Source: Companilactobacillus hulinensis
Lineage (GTDB): Bacteria > Bacillota > Bacilli > Lactobacillales > Lactobacillaceae
Reading direction: 5' to 3'
Assembly: GCF_003946555.1 (NCBI RefSeq)
Contig: NZ_RHOO01000003.1
Coordinates: forward strand, 124,001-188,000
DNA: 64,000 nt
The notes under the pieces were generated by a model. That model saw only the letters and a program-made list of their open reading frames with translations, had not been told where the DNA came from and made no database searches. Positions 44,658 to 54,287 of this stretch are shown here, in pieces; positions within the stretch are counted from its first letter, which is position 1; each line of letters begins with the position of its first letter. The position numbers and the translations under genes are program-made.

Positions 44658-44709
44658 TGATATAAATATACGAGTAAGGTATAGACCAATAAATTTATAG
44701 GGAGGATTT

Positions 44710-45984
44710 ATGCAAAAGTTTATAGACTTTATGGAAAAGCACTTTTTACCCATCGCGACTAAAATTGGTAATCAACGCCACTTAGTAGCAATTCGTGATG
44801 CTTTCGCTGTGACAATGCCATTGATGATTCTTGGTGCGTTCGCAGTCTTAATTAATAACTTGCCAATTCCTGGATGGACTGACTTTATGAACAGTGTATT
44901 CAGCGAAAAGGTAGGTGGAGCCTTTATATGGACTAAACTTGGGGGAAATATCTGGAATGGTACTTTTGCCGTTCTAGGTTTAATGATTTCATTCCTAGTC
45001 GCATATAATCTGGCCAAATCTTACAAGATCGATCCTGTAGCCGCAGGAATCGTATCACTTGCTAGTTTCTTCGTAATCGGTGGAGCTACTGGTATGGATT
45101 CATCTGGACTATTTATCGCTTTGATCGTAGGTATTATTTCTACAGAAATCTTCAGACGTCTAGTTGGTAATCCACATCTTGTTGTTAAGATGCCGGATGG
45201 TGTTCCACCAGCAGTAGCTAGTTCATTTGCGGCGTTATTCCCAGCTATGATCACACTGACTATTTTTGGATTCGTCACTACTATCTTCAATGCAATGCAT
45301 ATTGAGAGTGTAGTTGTATCCTTCTACAAGGCTTTCCAAGAACCGTTCCAAGGTCTTGCAAGTAGTTATCCTACAGCATTATTATTAGCATTTATTACGC
45401 CATTCTTATGGTTCTTTGGATTGCATGGTGCCAACATGATTGAGCCATTCATGCAAACAATCAACGCCCCAGCTATTACAGCTAACTTGGCTGCATTCAA
45501 AGCTGGTAAAGAGATTCCATATGTTGTTAACAAACCATTCTTTGACTCATTCGTTAACATGGGTGGAACTGGTGTTACTCTTGGTTTACTTATCGCCATC
45601 TTCTTAGTTGGCCGCAAGAGCAAATCATATATGACCGTTGGTAAATTGTCATTCGCCCCCGGCTTGTTCAATATTAACGAGCCTTTGACATTTGGTTTGC
45701 CAATTGTTTTGAACCCGATTCTTTTCATACCTTACATTCTTACACCTATCGTATGTATGACAATTGCATATGTTGCCACAGTTACCGGATTCATGCCGGC
45801 ATGTATCGCTATGCCGCCTTGGGTAACACCACCAATTATCGGTGCCGTAATCGCAACCGCTAGTTGGCAAGGTGGAGTTATTGCCGCCTTGAACTTAGTT
45901 GTATCTGTTTTGATTTATTCTCCATTTGTTTACATGGCTGGTGTCATGGAAAGCAAGAAGGAACAAGCAGAATTAGCAGCCTAA
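44710..45984 (+). CDS. PTS cellobiose-type IIC permease (CelB-like)
   Basis: 424 residues, the IIC-only lactose/cellobiose family: N-terminal KFIDFMEKHFLPIATKIGNQRHLVAIRDAF, a central WFFGLHGANMIEPF segment, and FNINEPLTFGLPIVLNP with the substrate-binding Glu. Translocates beta-glucosides with phosphorylation, but IIA and IIB genes are not next to it, so it must use partners encoded elsewhere. GGGAGGA before the ATG; cre-like site upstream. The GH1 enzyme at 36319 is a possible functional partner. Confidence 0.88.
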   Translation: MQKFIDFMEKHFLPIATKIGNQRHLVAIRDAFAVTMPLMILGAFAVLINNLPIPGWTDFMNSVFSEKVGGAFIWTKLGGNIWNGTFAVLGLMISFLVAYNLAKSYKIDPVAAGIVSLASFFVIGGATGMDSSGLFIALIVGIISTEIFRRLVGNPHLVVKMPDGVPPAVASSFAALFPAMITLTIFGFVTTIFNAMHIESVVVSFYKAFQEPFQGLASSYPTALLLAFITPFLWFFGLHGANMIEPFMQTINAPAITANLAAFKAGKEIPYVVNKPFFDSFVNMGGTGVTLGLLIAIFLVGRKSKSYMTVGKLSFAPGLFNINEPLTFGLPIVLNPILFIPYILTPIVCMTIAYVATVTGFMPACIAMPPWVTPPIIGAVIATASWQGGVIAALNLVVSVLIYSPFVYMAGVMESKKEQAELAA

Positions 45985-45996
45985 TTAAGTTAAATT

Positions 45997-46037
45997 GATC
46001 CCGGATCGAGAAGAAATTCTTGATTTGGGATTTTTTT
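45997..46037 (+). terminator. Intrinsic terminator
   Basis: Imperfect stem GATCCC...GAGAA against TTCTTGAT...GGGAT, then seven Ts. Confidence 0.75.
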
Positions 46038-46063
46038 GTTTTTAAGCTTCTTTTACGTCTATT

Positions 46064-46092
46064 TTGTTTTAATAGGATATAACTAGTATAAT
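46064..46092 (+). promoter_or_regulatory. Promoter of walR
   Basis: TTGTTT (46064-46069), 17-bp spacer, TATAAT (46087-46092), then AGGAGAG before the ATG. Confidence 0.7.
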
Positions 46093-46113
46093 AAATACGT
46101 CAGGAGAGATAAT

Positions 46114-46818
46114 ATGGCAAAAAAAATTCTAGTAGTAGATGATGAAAAACCCATTTCCGATATTGTTAAATATAATTTGGAAAATGAGGGTTACGAAGTC
46201 ATAACAGCTTTTGACGGTCAGGAAGCACTCGATAAGGTAGAAGAAGATGATCCAGATTTGATTCTACTTGATTTGATGTTGCCAGTTATTGACGGTCTAG
46301 AAGTAGCTAGAACTGTAAGAAAGACAAAAGATACACCAATTATTATGTTGACCGCTAAAGATACTGAAATTGATAAGGTTATTGGTTTGGAGCTCGGTGC
46401 TGATGACTATGTAACCAAGCCATTTTCTAACCGTGAGTTAGTTGCTCGTGTAAAGGCTCGTTTGAGAACTCAAAGAAATGCGCATAATGACGAAAGCAAG
46501 AATAGCGAAATCAAGATTGGCGACTTAACTATTCTACCTGATGCCTATACTGTAACCAAAAATGGTAAAGAAATTGAATTAACTCACCGTGAATTTGAAC
46601 TATTGTATTATTTAGCTCAGCACATCGGTCAAGTAATGAAACGTGAACACTTACTTCAAACAGTTTGGGGTTATGACTATTTTGGAGATGTTAGAACTGT
46701 CGATGTCACAGTCCGTCGTCTTCGTGAAAAAATTGAAAACAATCCTAGTCAGCCAGAATGGCTAATGACTAGACGTGGTGTTGGTTACTACCTTAGAGAT
46801 CCTGAGGCAGAAGCCTAG
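46114..46818 (+). CDS. walR: Response regulator WalR
   Basis: 234 residues. Receiver with [10 protein letters not shown] (acidic pocket), LLDLMLP (phospho-Asp near residue 53), and KPF (conserved Lys); C-terminal OmpR-type winged helix with [16 protein letters not shown] and [13 protein letters not shown]. WalR controls autolysins and wall metabolism in Firmicutes and is usually essential. First gene of the walRKHIJ cluster. A terminator separates it from walK. Confidence 0.95.
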   Translation: MAKKILVVDDEKPISDIVKYNLENEGYEVITAFDGQEALDKVEEDDPDLILLDLMLPVIDGLEVARTVRKTKDTPIIMLTAKDTEIDKVIGLELGADDYVTKPFSNRELVARVKARLRTQRNAHNDESKNSEIKIGDLTILPDAYTVTKNGKEIELTHREFELLYYLAQHIGQVMKREHLLQTVWGYDYFGDVRTVDVTVRRLREKIENNPSQPEWLMTRRGVGYYLRDPEAEA

Positions 46819-46826
46819 CCAATTTG

Positions 46827-46857
46827 AACTGACTCGTAATACGGGTCAGTTTTTTTG
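46827..46857 (+). terminator. Internal terminator between walR and walK
   Basis: AACTGAC with GTCAGTT (and inner CG pairs), then seven Ts. Partial readthrough, or the TATAAT at 46872, would supply walK. Confidence 0.75.
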
Positions 46858-46915
46858 TTATCTTGAAAGCTGTATAATGAAAGGTAACATATTGCAATTT
46901 ATAGGTGGAAATATT

Positions 46916-48817
46916 TTGAAAAATAGATTCGTGTTTTTACATTCGATTAACTTCAAAATCGGATTATCTTTTATTTTAATTTTGATCGTCACAATTGAAA
47001 TAATTGGGGCTTATTTCGTACGTCAATTGGAGCAGCAAAATGTTAGTCAATTCGAGGATTCTGTTGTCGTACCTGCGTATGATCTCAATCAGATCTCAAC
47101 TAATTTGACCGATAATGATGACAAAACTCGGACAAATATTAGTAATGTCATTCAAGATTTTGCTAGAAATGATTCCAATATTACTGATATTCAGGTTGTC
47201 GATCGTAACGGGATCATAGTTGGAACCAAGGATGTTGATAAGTCGACAATTGTTGGGACTAAGACGATGAAAGATCAGATCAAACAGAGTATCAGTAGTG
47301 ATAAGAAAATCACTCAAATATACTACGACAAAAGAACTGGTTCTTCATATGAATTGATCACGCCAGTTTCTTCAACTGATAATAGTACGGTTGTTGGTGC
47401 TATCTACGTTCGTGCCAGCATGGAGTCAGTTTACCAAGGTATCAATAATATTATTGTTATCTTCCTTACTGCTTCACTTGTAGCCGGATTACTTGGAGCA
47501 ATAATTGCTATTTTCATTTCTCGTGCGATCACACGACCAATTGATGAAATGAAACAACAGGCTGTTCGTATGGCTGAGGGTGACTATTCTGGACAAGTTC
47601 GTGTTTATTCACCAGATGAGTTAGGACAATTGGCTATGGCCGTTAATGACTTGTCAGTTAAAGTTGAAGAGGCTACTGAGAATTCGGAGTCTGAGCGACG
47701 AAGGCTGGATAGTGTTCTAACTCAAATGTCCGATGGTGTTATTGCTACCAATCGTTTGGGTAATATCACGGTCATCAATGAGATGGCTCAGGAATTCTTG
47801 AATAAGGATGAAGATGAAGCTGACGGCAAACCATTAGTCGAAGTACTTGGTATTGGCGATAAAGTCAGTTTTGACCAATTATTGGAGAATCCTGATCCGA
47901 TGGTCATTGAGACTAATGACAATAATGAGGATGAAGATTATGACGTCAACGGCGATAATTCATTGATCTTGAATGCTGATTTCTCATTGATTCAAAGAAA
48001 TAGTGGGTTCATCAGTGGTATGGTTTGTGTTCTGCATGATGTTACTGAACAACAGAAGATCGATAGTGAACGTCGTCAATTCGTTTCTAATGTTTCGCAC
48101 GAATTGCGTACTCCATTGACAAGTATCAGTAGTTACATTGATGCTTTGAATAATGGCGCTTGGAAAGATCAAAAGCTGGCACCACAATTCTTGAATGTTA
48201 CGGCTGAAGAAACTGATCGTATGATTCGTATGATCAAGGACTTGCTGAGTCTTTCAAGAATGGATCAAGGTCGTTCAAATTTGGACAAGGAATTAGTTAA
48301 CTTTAACGAATTCTTCTCATATATTCTTGATCGATTTGATATGATGTTGAAAAAGGAAAAAGCCGATGCTAAGGAAGACGACAAAAAGGTCGTTAAGAAT
48401 TATCGCATCAAGCGTATATTTACTAACAAAGATCTCTGGGTCGAGATCGATACTGATAAAATGACTCAGGTGGTTGATAATATTATGAATAATGCTATCA
48501 AGTACTCTCCAGATGGAGGCGTTATAACGTGTCGTCTGCTTGAGACCAATAAGCATATCATCATTAGTATTTCCGATGAAGGCTTGGGTATTCCTAGAAA
48601 GGATATCAAGAAAGTCTTCGATCGATTCTATCGTGTTGATAAGGCTAGATCTCGTAAGCAAGGAGGTACTGGTTTAGGATTATCTATTTCTAAAGAAATT
48701 GTGGAACAACACAAAGGTAGAATTTGGGTAAATAGTGCCGAAGGTAAAGGATCAACATTCTATATCTCGCTACCATTTGACCCTAATGAGACTGGAGGAG
48801 AATGGGATGAAATTTAG
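46916..48817 (+). CDS. walK: Sensor histidine kinase WalK
   Basis: 633 residues from a TTG at 46916 that follows AGGTGG at 8 nt; an upstream in-frame ATG at 46877 sits in the -10-like TATAATG and lacks a ribosome-binding site. Order: TM1, extracytoplasmic sensor of ~150 residues, TM2, HAMP, PAS, HisKA with SNVSHELRTPLTSI (phospho-His), and HATPase with NAIKYSPDGG and GTGLGLSISKE. Senses a wall-linked signal and phosphorylates WalR. Overlaps the next gene by 11 bp. Confidence 0.93.
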   Translation: MKNRFVFLHSINFKIGLSFILILIVTIEIIGAYFVRQLEQQNVSQFEDSVVVPAYDLNQISTNLTDNDDKTRTNISNVIQDFARNDSNITDIQVVDRNGIIVGTKDVDKSTIVGTKTMKDQIKQSISSDKKITQIYYDKRTGSSYELITPVSSTDNSTVVGAIYVRASMESVYQGINNIIVIFLTASLVAGLLGAIIAIFISRAITRPIDEMKQQAVRMAEGDYSGQVRVYSPDELGQLAMAVNDLSVKVEEATENSESERRRLDSVLTQMSDGVIATNRLGNITVINEMAQEFLNKDEDEADGKPLVEVLGIGDKVSFDQLLENPDPMVIETNDNNEDEDYDVNGDNSLILNADFSLIQRNSGFISGMVCVLHDVTEQQKIDSERRQFVSNVSHELRTPLTSISSYIDALNNGAWKDQKLAPQFLNVTAEETDRMIRMIKDLLSLSRMDQGRSNLDKELVNFNEFFSYILDRFDMMLKKEKADAKEDDKKVVKNYRIKRIFTNKDLWVEIDTDKMTQVVDNIMNNAIKYSPDGGVITCRLLETNKHIIISISDEGLGIPRKDIKKVFDRFYRVDKARSRKQGGTGLGLSISKEIVEQHKGRIWVNSAEGKGSTFYISLPFDPNETGGEWDEI

Positions 48818-50120
48818 TCGTCTAATAGTACAAGTACTGCTAGTCGTTGCAGTTATTACAAGTATCGTTCTGTCCTTCTTCATTTGGACTAATACTGCTC
48901 GTTATCAACGAGGAAGAAACATTGATGTTACAACTAGTGAAACTGATAAGAATAAGATACCGATCGACCAAGTAATGAGTCCAACACAAGTTATTTGGCA
49001 AAATGGTACTAGTCAGCATCTGATTTATAATAGTGAAGAAAATATTTCAATGAGTATGCAAAAGGTTATGAAAGACTGGGATATTGGTGAACCTAAGAAA
49101 GTATTCGACAAGGATGGTGCTAGATATCAGAAGACTATTCAACAATCGAATGCAATGCAGTTGGTTTATCCTACTAATATTTCGTTAAAAACTTTGGGCT
49201 ACTTATTGGATAGTTCTAGTTTGAGACGTTCGACGGATTATTCGTTTAATCGAATAATTTTTACAGTTGATAATAAGAGTGATAATTATGTTTACTTTGC
49301 GAACGATAAGAATTATGCGGTTTATCGTGCCAAAGTTAAGGGTGCTCTATCGAAGCCAATTTTGAAGTTGGCTCGTAAGGCAAATATTAATTTAAAAGTA
49401 AGATTGAATTTGATGAAACACGGAGTTTTCACCTTCTATACTGAACCAGTCAAGCTCAGGACTTATTCATATGTTATGAGTGAGAAGAAGGATAGTGAAT
49501 ATACTACGTCACTGTTTGATTCTGATAGTAATGACTTGGTAACGTCTGAGAGTGACAATGTTTATACCTATAATTATGGTGAGACTAAGCGCTTGATATC
49601 TGATCATGGTAAGGGTGAATTAACGTTCTATGATTATACAGATACATCGGTACCAAAGGATCACTTGGCATTTTTCCAACGTGGATACAATAAGGCCATC
49701 AACTTGCAGAATTCAGTTTCCAATTTACGTTTGTACAACGCCGACTGGGATGACAAGGAATTGACTTACCGTGAATACGTTGAAGGATTCCCTATCTTTA
49801 AGAAGAGCCAGTTTGGTTCAATTAAGATCAAGTTCAGTCGTAATGGAACGACCGAATCGTTCTTAAATAAGATATTGGAAGTTCCTGTACCTTCTGATCA
49901 GGCTGCTACAACATTGAAGTCGACGACTTCGATCCTAAAGGGATTGGAGAAAGCTGGTTATTCACCTAATGATATCCAAGATATTCAAGCTGGATATCAA
50001 TGGGAAAGTGAGTCTGATAATGAAGATGTGATCGACTTGACACCAACGTACTATATTAAAATTGACGGTCACTGGAAGTCTTACACTGACTGGACAAATG
50101 CTACTGCAGAGGAGGAATAG
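48807..50120 (+). CDS. walH: WalK auxiliary protein YycH (WalH)
   Basis: 437 residues from the ATG at 48807 (GGAGGAG upstream), overlapping the end of walK. One N-terminal membrane helix (LIVQVLLVVAVITSIVLSFFIW) and a long extracytoplasmic part of mixed beta structure. YycH and YycI bind WalK in the membrane and tune its activity. Order and sizes match the lactobacillar operon. No catalytic motifs are expected or seen. Confidence 0.88.
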   Translation: MKFSRLIVQVLLVVAVITSIVLSFFIWTNTARYQRGRNIDVTTSETDKNKIPIDQVMSPTQVIWQNGTSQHLIYNSEENISMSMQKVMKDWDIGEPKKVFDKDGARYQKTIQQSNAMQLVYPTNISLKTLGYLLDSSSLRRSTDYSFNRIIFTVDNKSDNYVYFANDKNYAVYRAKVKGALSKPILKLARKANINLKVRLNLMKHGVFTFYTEPVKLRTYSYVMSEKKDSEYTTSLFDSDSNDLVTSESDNVYTYNYGETKRLISDHGKGELTFYDYTDTSVPKDHLAFFQRGYNKAINLQNSVSNLRLYNADWDDKELTYREYVEGFPIFKKSQFGSIKIKFSRNGTTESFLNKILEVPVPSDQAATTLKSTTSILKGLEKAGYSPNDIQDIQAGYQWESESDNEDVIDLTPTYYIKIDGHWKSYTDWTNATAEEE

Positions 50121-50122
50121 CG

Positions 50123-50947
50123 ATGGACTTTAGAAGAATTGAAGTTATTTTTTTGATCGTCTTCTTTTCACTGGATATCTTCCTATTAGTATCTTTCCGC
50201 AATAGTCAGCAGGTTGTTTCCAGTGGTAGTACAACGACATCGACTGTTACCGAAATGCGCAAGCGTGATATTAGTTTTGGCAAATTGGATTCCAAAAGCG
50301 GTGCTGCATATTACTTAGGATCACGTCCTAATAATGATTTGGCAGAGCATCTTAATAAGCTGAAGAATCAAGAACTTCAATATGACGACGATGATCACAA
50401 GTTGGAGAGTTCATTGACTGAACCATTTTCAGTTAATACAACTAATCAAGAATCTAAGTTAAATAGTTTTTTGAAGAAAGAATCAAATGTGCTGTATGGT
50501 ACGAAATATAAGTATGCACCGCAGCTTTCGACTGCCTCACAAATTGTGTATGCTCAAACTGATAGTGTTGGAGAGTTGTACGATAAGACTGGACGTGTTA
50601 CCTTTGAGGTCGATAATAAAAAAGTTGTTGGTTATACGCAGACTTATGTAGATGATTTGATGATCTTGCACGAAAAGGAAGTTACGAAGAGTGAAAAGGA
50701 TGTTATCTCTAATCTGTACACAAATTCGGAGATTCCTAACAACTCTCGAATCGTTTATGCGAACTTGGCCTACACTAAGCTGACGGAAGCAAAAGGAAGT
50801 ACAATTTATATTCCAGTCTGGTTTGTTACGATTCAGAACAAAGATAGCAAGGTTGATACTTTGAAGAAGGTCAATGCTTTTACCGGTAATATTATTAAGG
50901 CAACGACCGCTGGAACAATAACGGGGGACAGTGACGATAGTGAGTGA
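50123..50947 (+). CDS. walI: WalK auxiliary protein YycI (WalI)
   Basis: 274 residues, 2 bp after walH. N-terminal membrane anchor (VIFLIVFFSLDIFLLVSF) followed by the YycI extracytoplasmic fold (YAPQLSTASQIVYAQT; YIPVWFVTIQNKD). Partner of WalH in controlling WalK. GGAGGAATAGCG precedes the ATG. The end overlaps walJ by 8 bp when walJ starts at its second GTG. Confidence 0.88.
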   Translation: MDFRRIEVIFLIVFFSLDIFLLVSFRNSQQVVSSGSTTTSTVTEMRKRDISFGKLDSKSGAAYYLGSRPNNDLAEHLNKLKNQELQYDDDDHKLESSLTEPFSVNTTNQESKLNSFLKKESNVLYGTKYKYAPQLSTASQIVYAQTDSVGELYDKTGRVTFEVDNKKVVGYTQTYVDDLMILHEKEVTKSEKDVISNLYTNSEIPNNSRIVYANLAYTKLTEAKGSTIYIPVWFVTIQNKDSKVDTLKKVNAFTGNIIKATTAGTITGDSDDSE

Positions 50948-51740
50948 TGATTTAAAGGTAAGTGTATTAGTTAGCAGCAGTTCAGGTAATGTGACTTATA
51001 TTGAGACGCCTAAGCACCATGTATTAGTTGATGCTGGGATGTCTGGTAAGAAAATCAAGGAGTCATTGGACAGTATTGGTAAGGATATCAATGATATCGA
51101 TTCATTATTTGTAACTCATGAACATTCAGACCATGTTAGAGGTGTCGGAGTATTAGCCAGACGTTACGATCTGAATGTGTATGCTAATCAGAAGACTTGG
51201 AATGCCATGTCATCTAAAATTGGCAAGGTTCCGGATGAAAAGAAAAATATCTTCGAACACAATAAGGTGATGACCTTGGATGATTTGGATGTCCAAAGTT
51301 TTGCGGTATCACATGATGCAGCTGATCCACAATTTTATAAGTTCTATCACAATGGCAAATCTTTTGTTATCTTGACTGATACTGGTTATGTATCTGAGAA
51401 AGTTCAAAAGACGATTGAGAATGCTGATGCATACTTAATGGAGTGCAATCATGATATTGAGATGTTGCGTGAAGGGATGTACCCTTGGCCACTAAAGCAA
51501 AGAATCCTGAGTGAAAAGGGCCATCTATCTAATGATGATGGTGCTCAAACTTTGATGGATGTAATTGGTAATAAGACTAAAGAAATATATTTGGGTCACT
51601 TGAGTCCGGAGAACAATACTAAGAGACTTGCTAGAACATCAGTGACTGATATACTGGAACAGCATGATTTTGGTGTTGGTCATGATTTCAAGATTATGGA
51701 TACCGACCCTGCAGTCGCTGATCCGTTGATAACTTTGTAA
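50940..51740 (+). CDS. walJ: MBL-fold hydrolase YycJ/WalJ (VicX)
   Basis: 266 residues from the GTG at 50940; the GTG at 50931 is too near the GGGGGA site. VSSSSGNVTYIE opening, THEHSDHVRGVG metal-binding motif, LTDTGYVSEKV and LGHLSPENN motifs of the metallo-beta-lactamase fold. Thought to act as a 5'-3' exonuclease in DNA mismatch-type repair or cell division control; role debated. Last gene of the operon before htrA. Confidence 0.88.
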   Translation: MSDDLKVSVLVSSSSGNVTYIETPKHHVLVDAGMSGKKIKESLDSIGKDINDIDSLFVTHEHSDHVRGVGVLARRYDLNVYANQKTWNAMSSKIGKVPDEKKNIFEHNKVMTLDDLDVQSFAVSHDAADPQFYKFYHNGKSFVILTDTGYVSEKVQKTIENADAYLMECNHDIEMLREGMYPWPLKQRILSEKGHLSNDDGAQTLMDVIGNKTKEIYLGHLSPENNTKRLARTSVTDILEQHDFGVGHDFKIMDTDPAVADPLITL

Positions 51741-51864
51741 TATTTACTATAATGGAGGCTGTAAAAAGCCTCTATTTTTCTACATTTTTACAGAAATTCT
51801 TCATAATTTGTTCAAAATTTAAGGTTATATTAAGATATAGAGAATATCAGGGAAGTGATTATAG

Positions 51865-53259
51865 ATGGATAACAATAATAATCAAAACAATGATTCTAGA
51901 ATGAATAATAATGAAAAGAAACGCGATACTAATTCCGGAACATCTTTGTGGAAGATTGGGCTGGTAGCTTTTGTTTCCGCAATGCTTGGTGTCGGTATAG
52001 CTTTTGCTGGGTTCAGTTATTTTGGTAATAACAACAATGACTCGACAAATATGGCATCTGACGGAACTGCTGGTACAACACAGGTCAGCAATACTAAGGC
52101 TAAAACTGCAAATACAATGACTGGAGCATACAAGCAGGTCAATGGCGCAGTTGTTTCTGTAATCAATTTGCAGAAGCAAAAGGAACAGTCTTCTAGTGAT
52201 GGTAGTCTTTCATCTATCTTTGGTGATTTGTTCGGAGATAGTAATAGTGGTAATTCATCAGATAGTAATTCATCATCTGACGACAATTCTTCTGACAATG
52301 GTTCTTCTGATGGTAATTCATCAGATAATAATTCTTCATCGTCATCTTCTAAGTCCGCTGATTTGCAAGAATACAGTGAAGGTTCAGGTGTGATTTATTC
52401 TAAGCAAAATGGTAAGGGATATATCGTAACTAACAATCACGTTGTTGAAGGCTCAGATTCACTTGAAGTAATTCTTGAAGATGGTACTAAGATGTCTGCC
52501 AAATTAGTAGGTAGCGATTCGACAACTGACTTAGCCGTTCTAGAGATAGATGGCAACAAGGTACCTGCTACAGCTTCATTTGGTAATTCAGACAATGTTT
52601 CACCAGGTGACCCTGTAATTGCCATTGGTTCACCATTAGGTAGCCAATACGCTACGACAGTTACACAAGGTATTATTTCAGCAACAAACAGAACGGTTGA
52701 AACACAAGATCAAAATACCGGACAAGTCACAGGTGAAGCAACGGTTATTCAGACAGATGCTGCTATTAATCCTGGTAATTCTGGTGGTCCACTAGTTAAT
52801 GAAGCTGGTCAAATTGTCGGAATCAACTCAATGAAACTAGCATCTAATACTGATGGAACTTCTGTTGAAGGTATGGGATTTGCTATTCCAAGTAATGAAG
52901 TTGTAAAGATTATCAATCAATTAGTTAAGAATGGTAAAGTTGAACGTCCATCATTGGGCATTAAAGTTATTGATCTTGACCAGATTACAGATGATTCTCA
53001 ATCTAGTCTGAAGTTACCAAGCAACATCACCAAAGGTGTAGTTATTTACAGTACAACTGCTGGATCAGTTGCTAAGAGTGCAGGACTTGAAAAGAACGAT
53101 GTAATCGTCAAACTGGGTGAGAAGAAGGTAAGTTCGGTTGCGGACTTACATAGTGCTTTGTATTCGCATTCAGTAGGTGACACAGTTAGTGTTCAATATT
53201 ACCGTAATGGTAAGTTGAAGACAGCTCAGGTTCATTTAACTAAAAAAACATCTGAATAA
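51865..53259 (+). CDS. htrA: Surface serine protease HtrA (DegP-like)
   Basis: 464 residues. Cytoplasmic Asn-rich start, one membrane helix (IGLVAFVSAMLGVGIAFAGF), trypsin-like domain with NNHVVEG His, TTDLAVLEI Asp and GNSGGPLV Ser, and a C-terminal PDZ domain (GLEKNDVIVKLGEKKV). Quality control of secreted proteins outside the membrane. A ~50-residue insertion of almost only Ser/Asp/Asn (residues ~115-165) precedes the protease core in the position of the LA loop. Terminator follows. Confidence 0.93.
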   Translation: MDNNNNQNNDSRMNNNEKKRDTNSGTSLWKIGLVAFVSAMLGVGIAFAGFSYFGNNNNDSTNMASDGTAGTTQVSNTKAKTANTMTGAYKQVNGAVVSVINLQKQKEQSSSDGSLSSIFGDLFGDSNSGNSSDSNSSSDDNSSDNGSSDGNSSDNNSSSSSSKSADLQEYSEGSGVIYSKQNGKGYIVTNNHVVEGSDSLEVILEDGTKMSAKLVGSDSTTDLAVLEIDGNKVPATASFGNSDNVSPGDPVIAIGSPLGSQYATTVTQGIISATNRTVETQDQNTGQVTGEATVIQTDAAINPGNSGGPLVNEAGQIVGINSMKLASNTDGTSVEGMGFAIPSNEVVKIINQLVKNGKVERPSLGIKVIDLDQITDDSQSSLKLPSNITKGVVIYSTTAGSVAKSAGLEKNDVIVKLGEKKVSSVADLHSALYSHSVGDTVSVQYYRNGKLKTAQVHLTKKTSE

Positions 53260-53263
53260 AATG

Positions 53264-53303
53264 AAACGTGAAACTAGGTAATACTAGTTTCACGTTTTTT
53301 TTT
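53264..53303 (+). terminator. Intrinsic terminator of htrA
   Basis: AACGTGAAACTAG with complement CTAGTTTCACGTT around GTAATA, then eight Ts. Confidence 0.85.
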
Positions 53304-53364
53304 GAACTATATTTGGATATTTTGCATATATATTTCGTGTTTTTATCGCGTGAATAAAATGTAC

Positions 53365-53560
53365 TTTTCCACAGATGTGGATAACTTGTGTATAAGTACA
53401 TAAAATTTAGGAAAAACACTGTCGAAAAGTTATCCACAATTGGGAATTGGCCTGTGGATAGCAGAAGACAAGTAGTATAGAAGTATGCAATAATGACTGG
53501 TATAATAGACTTTTGATATGTTCCACATAGTTATACAAACTTTTTTATTTGTGTGCATAA
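53365..53560. promoter_or_regulatory. DnaA-box cluster between htrA and rlmH
   Basis: Perfect matches to TTATNCACA at 53376-53384 (minus), 53387-53395 (minus), 53430-53438 (plus) and 53552-53560 (minus); one-mismatch boxes at 53365-53373, 53453-53461 and 53531-53539; another perfect box inside rlmH at 53899-53907. The 357-bp spacer holds nothing else but the htrA terminator and the rlmH promoter (TATAAT at 53501-53506). Confidence 0.8.
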
Positions 53561-53616
53561 GTGGATTATAAATAAAATTCGTATTTGAATATTCTGTTAT
53601 TCATGAAAGGTAAGTT

Positions 53617-54096
53617 ATGAACATAAAGTTAGTAACAGTTGGTAAGTTAAAAGAGAAGTATTTAAAAGCTGGAATTGCTGAGTACGCCAAGCGTTTGAGC
53701 GCATTTTGTAAGTTTGAAATTGTTGAATGTCCAGATGAAAAAGCCCCCGAAAACTTGAGCGAGGCGGAAGATGCGCACGTTAAAGAAGTCGAGGGCGAAC
53801 GTATTTTGTCTAAGATCAAAGACAAAGAATATGTTATTTTGTTAGATTTACGTGGAAAAGAATTAACATCTGAGGAAATGGCTAAGAAGATCGATGACTT
53901 ATCCACATATGGAACTAGCGACATTACTTTTGTTATCGGTGGTTCATTGGGGGTTAGTCCTGCGGTTACTAAACGTGCTGATTACAGTGTTTGTTTTGGT
54001 AAGTTCACTTTGCCACATCAATTGATGCGCTTAGTTATGACTGAACAGATTTATCGTTCGTTTATGATTATTAATCATCGTACTTATCATAAGTAG
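53617..54096 (+). CDS. rlmH: 23S rRNA (pseudouridine1915-N3)-methyltransferase RlmH
   Basis: 159 residues, exact family length. SPOUT fold: [22 protein letters not shown] opening, [25 protein letters not shown] (SAM knot) and [20 protein letters not shown]. Methylates Psi1915 in helix 69. AAAGG before the ATG. In many Firmicutes it lies near the origin, as its setting here suggests. A DnaA box falls in the coding sequence. Confidence 0.95.
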   Translation: MNIKLVTVGKLKEKYLKAGIAEYAKRLSAFCKFEIVECPDEKAPENLSEAEDAHVKEVEGERILSKIKDKEYVILLDLRGKELTSEEMAKKIDDLSTYGTSDITFVIGGSLGVSPAVTKRADYSVCFGKFTLPHQLMRLVMTEQIYRSFMIINHRTYHK

Positions 54097-54106
54097 GTTG
54101 AATTGT

Positions 54107-54260
54107 TTGCCGCCTGCGGTTGAAATAAATTACATCTGCCGTGGGACCGTTTCAAGCCTAAAAGCGGTCTTGAAACTCGACTTTAAGCTTTGCTTTGCAA
54201 ATCTTAAAGCTCGTCCTTTTCACGGCTGCTGTAATTATTTCAACCTCCGGCTATTGCCGT
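54107..54260. repeat. Family A structured repeat, full copy after rlmH
   Basis: Starts just past the rlmH stop. Outer stem GGTTGAAATAAATTACA with TGTAATTATTTCAACC; inner CTGCCGTG/CACGGCTG; arms GTTTCAAG/CTTGAAAC and a TTTAAG...CTTAAA hairpin. Reverse complement matches 4453-4600; paired positions differ on both sides. Confidence 0.78.
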
Positions 54261-54287
54261 CGTTTCACCTGATTAATATATTGTTAT

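Noticed and set aside
53519-53531. Second parS site (TGTTCCACATAG)
   Set aside because: Only the left half matches; the right half has several mismatches.
53365-53560. Calling the DnaA-box cluster oriC
   Set aside because: dnaA and dnaN are not in the window and replication skew cannot be judged from 64 kb by eye.
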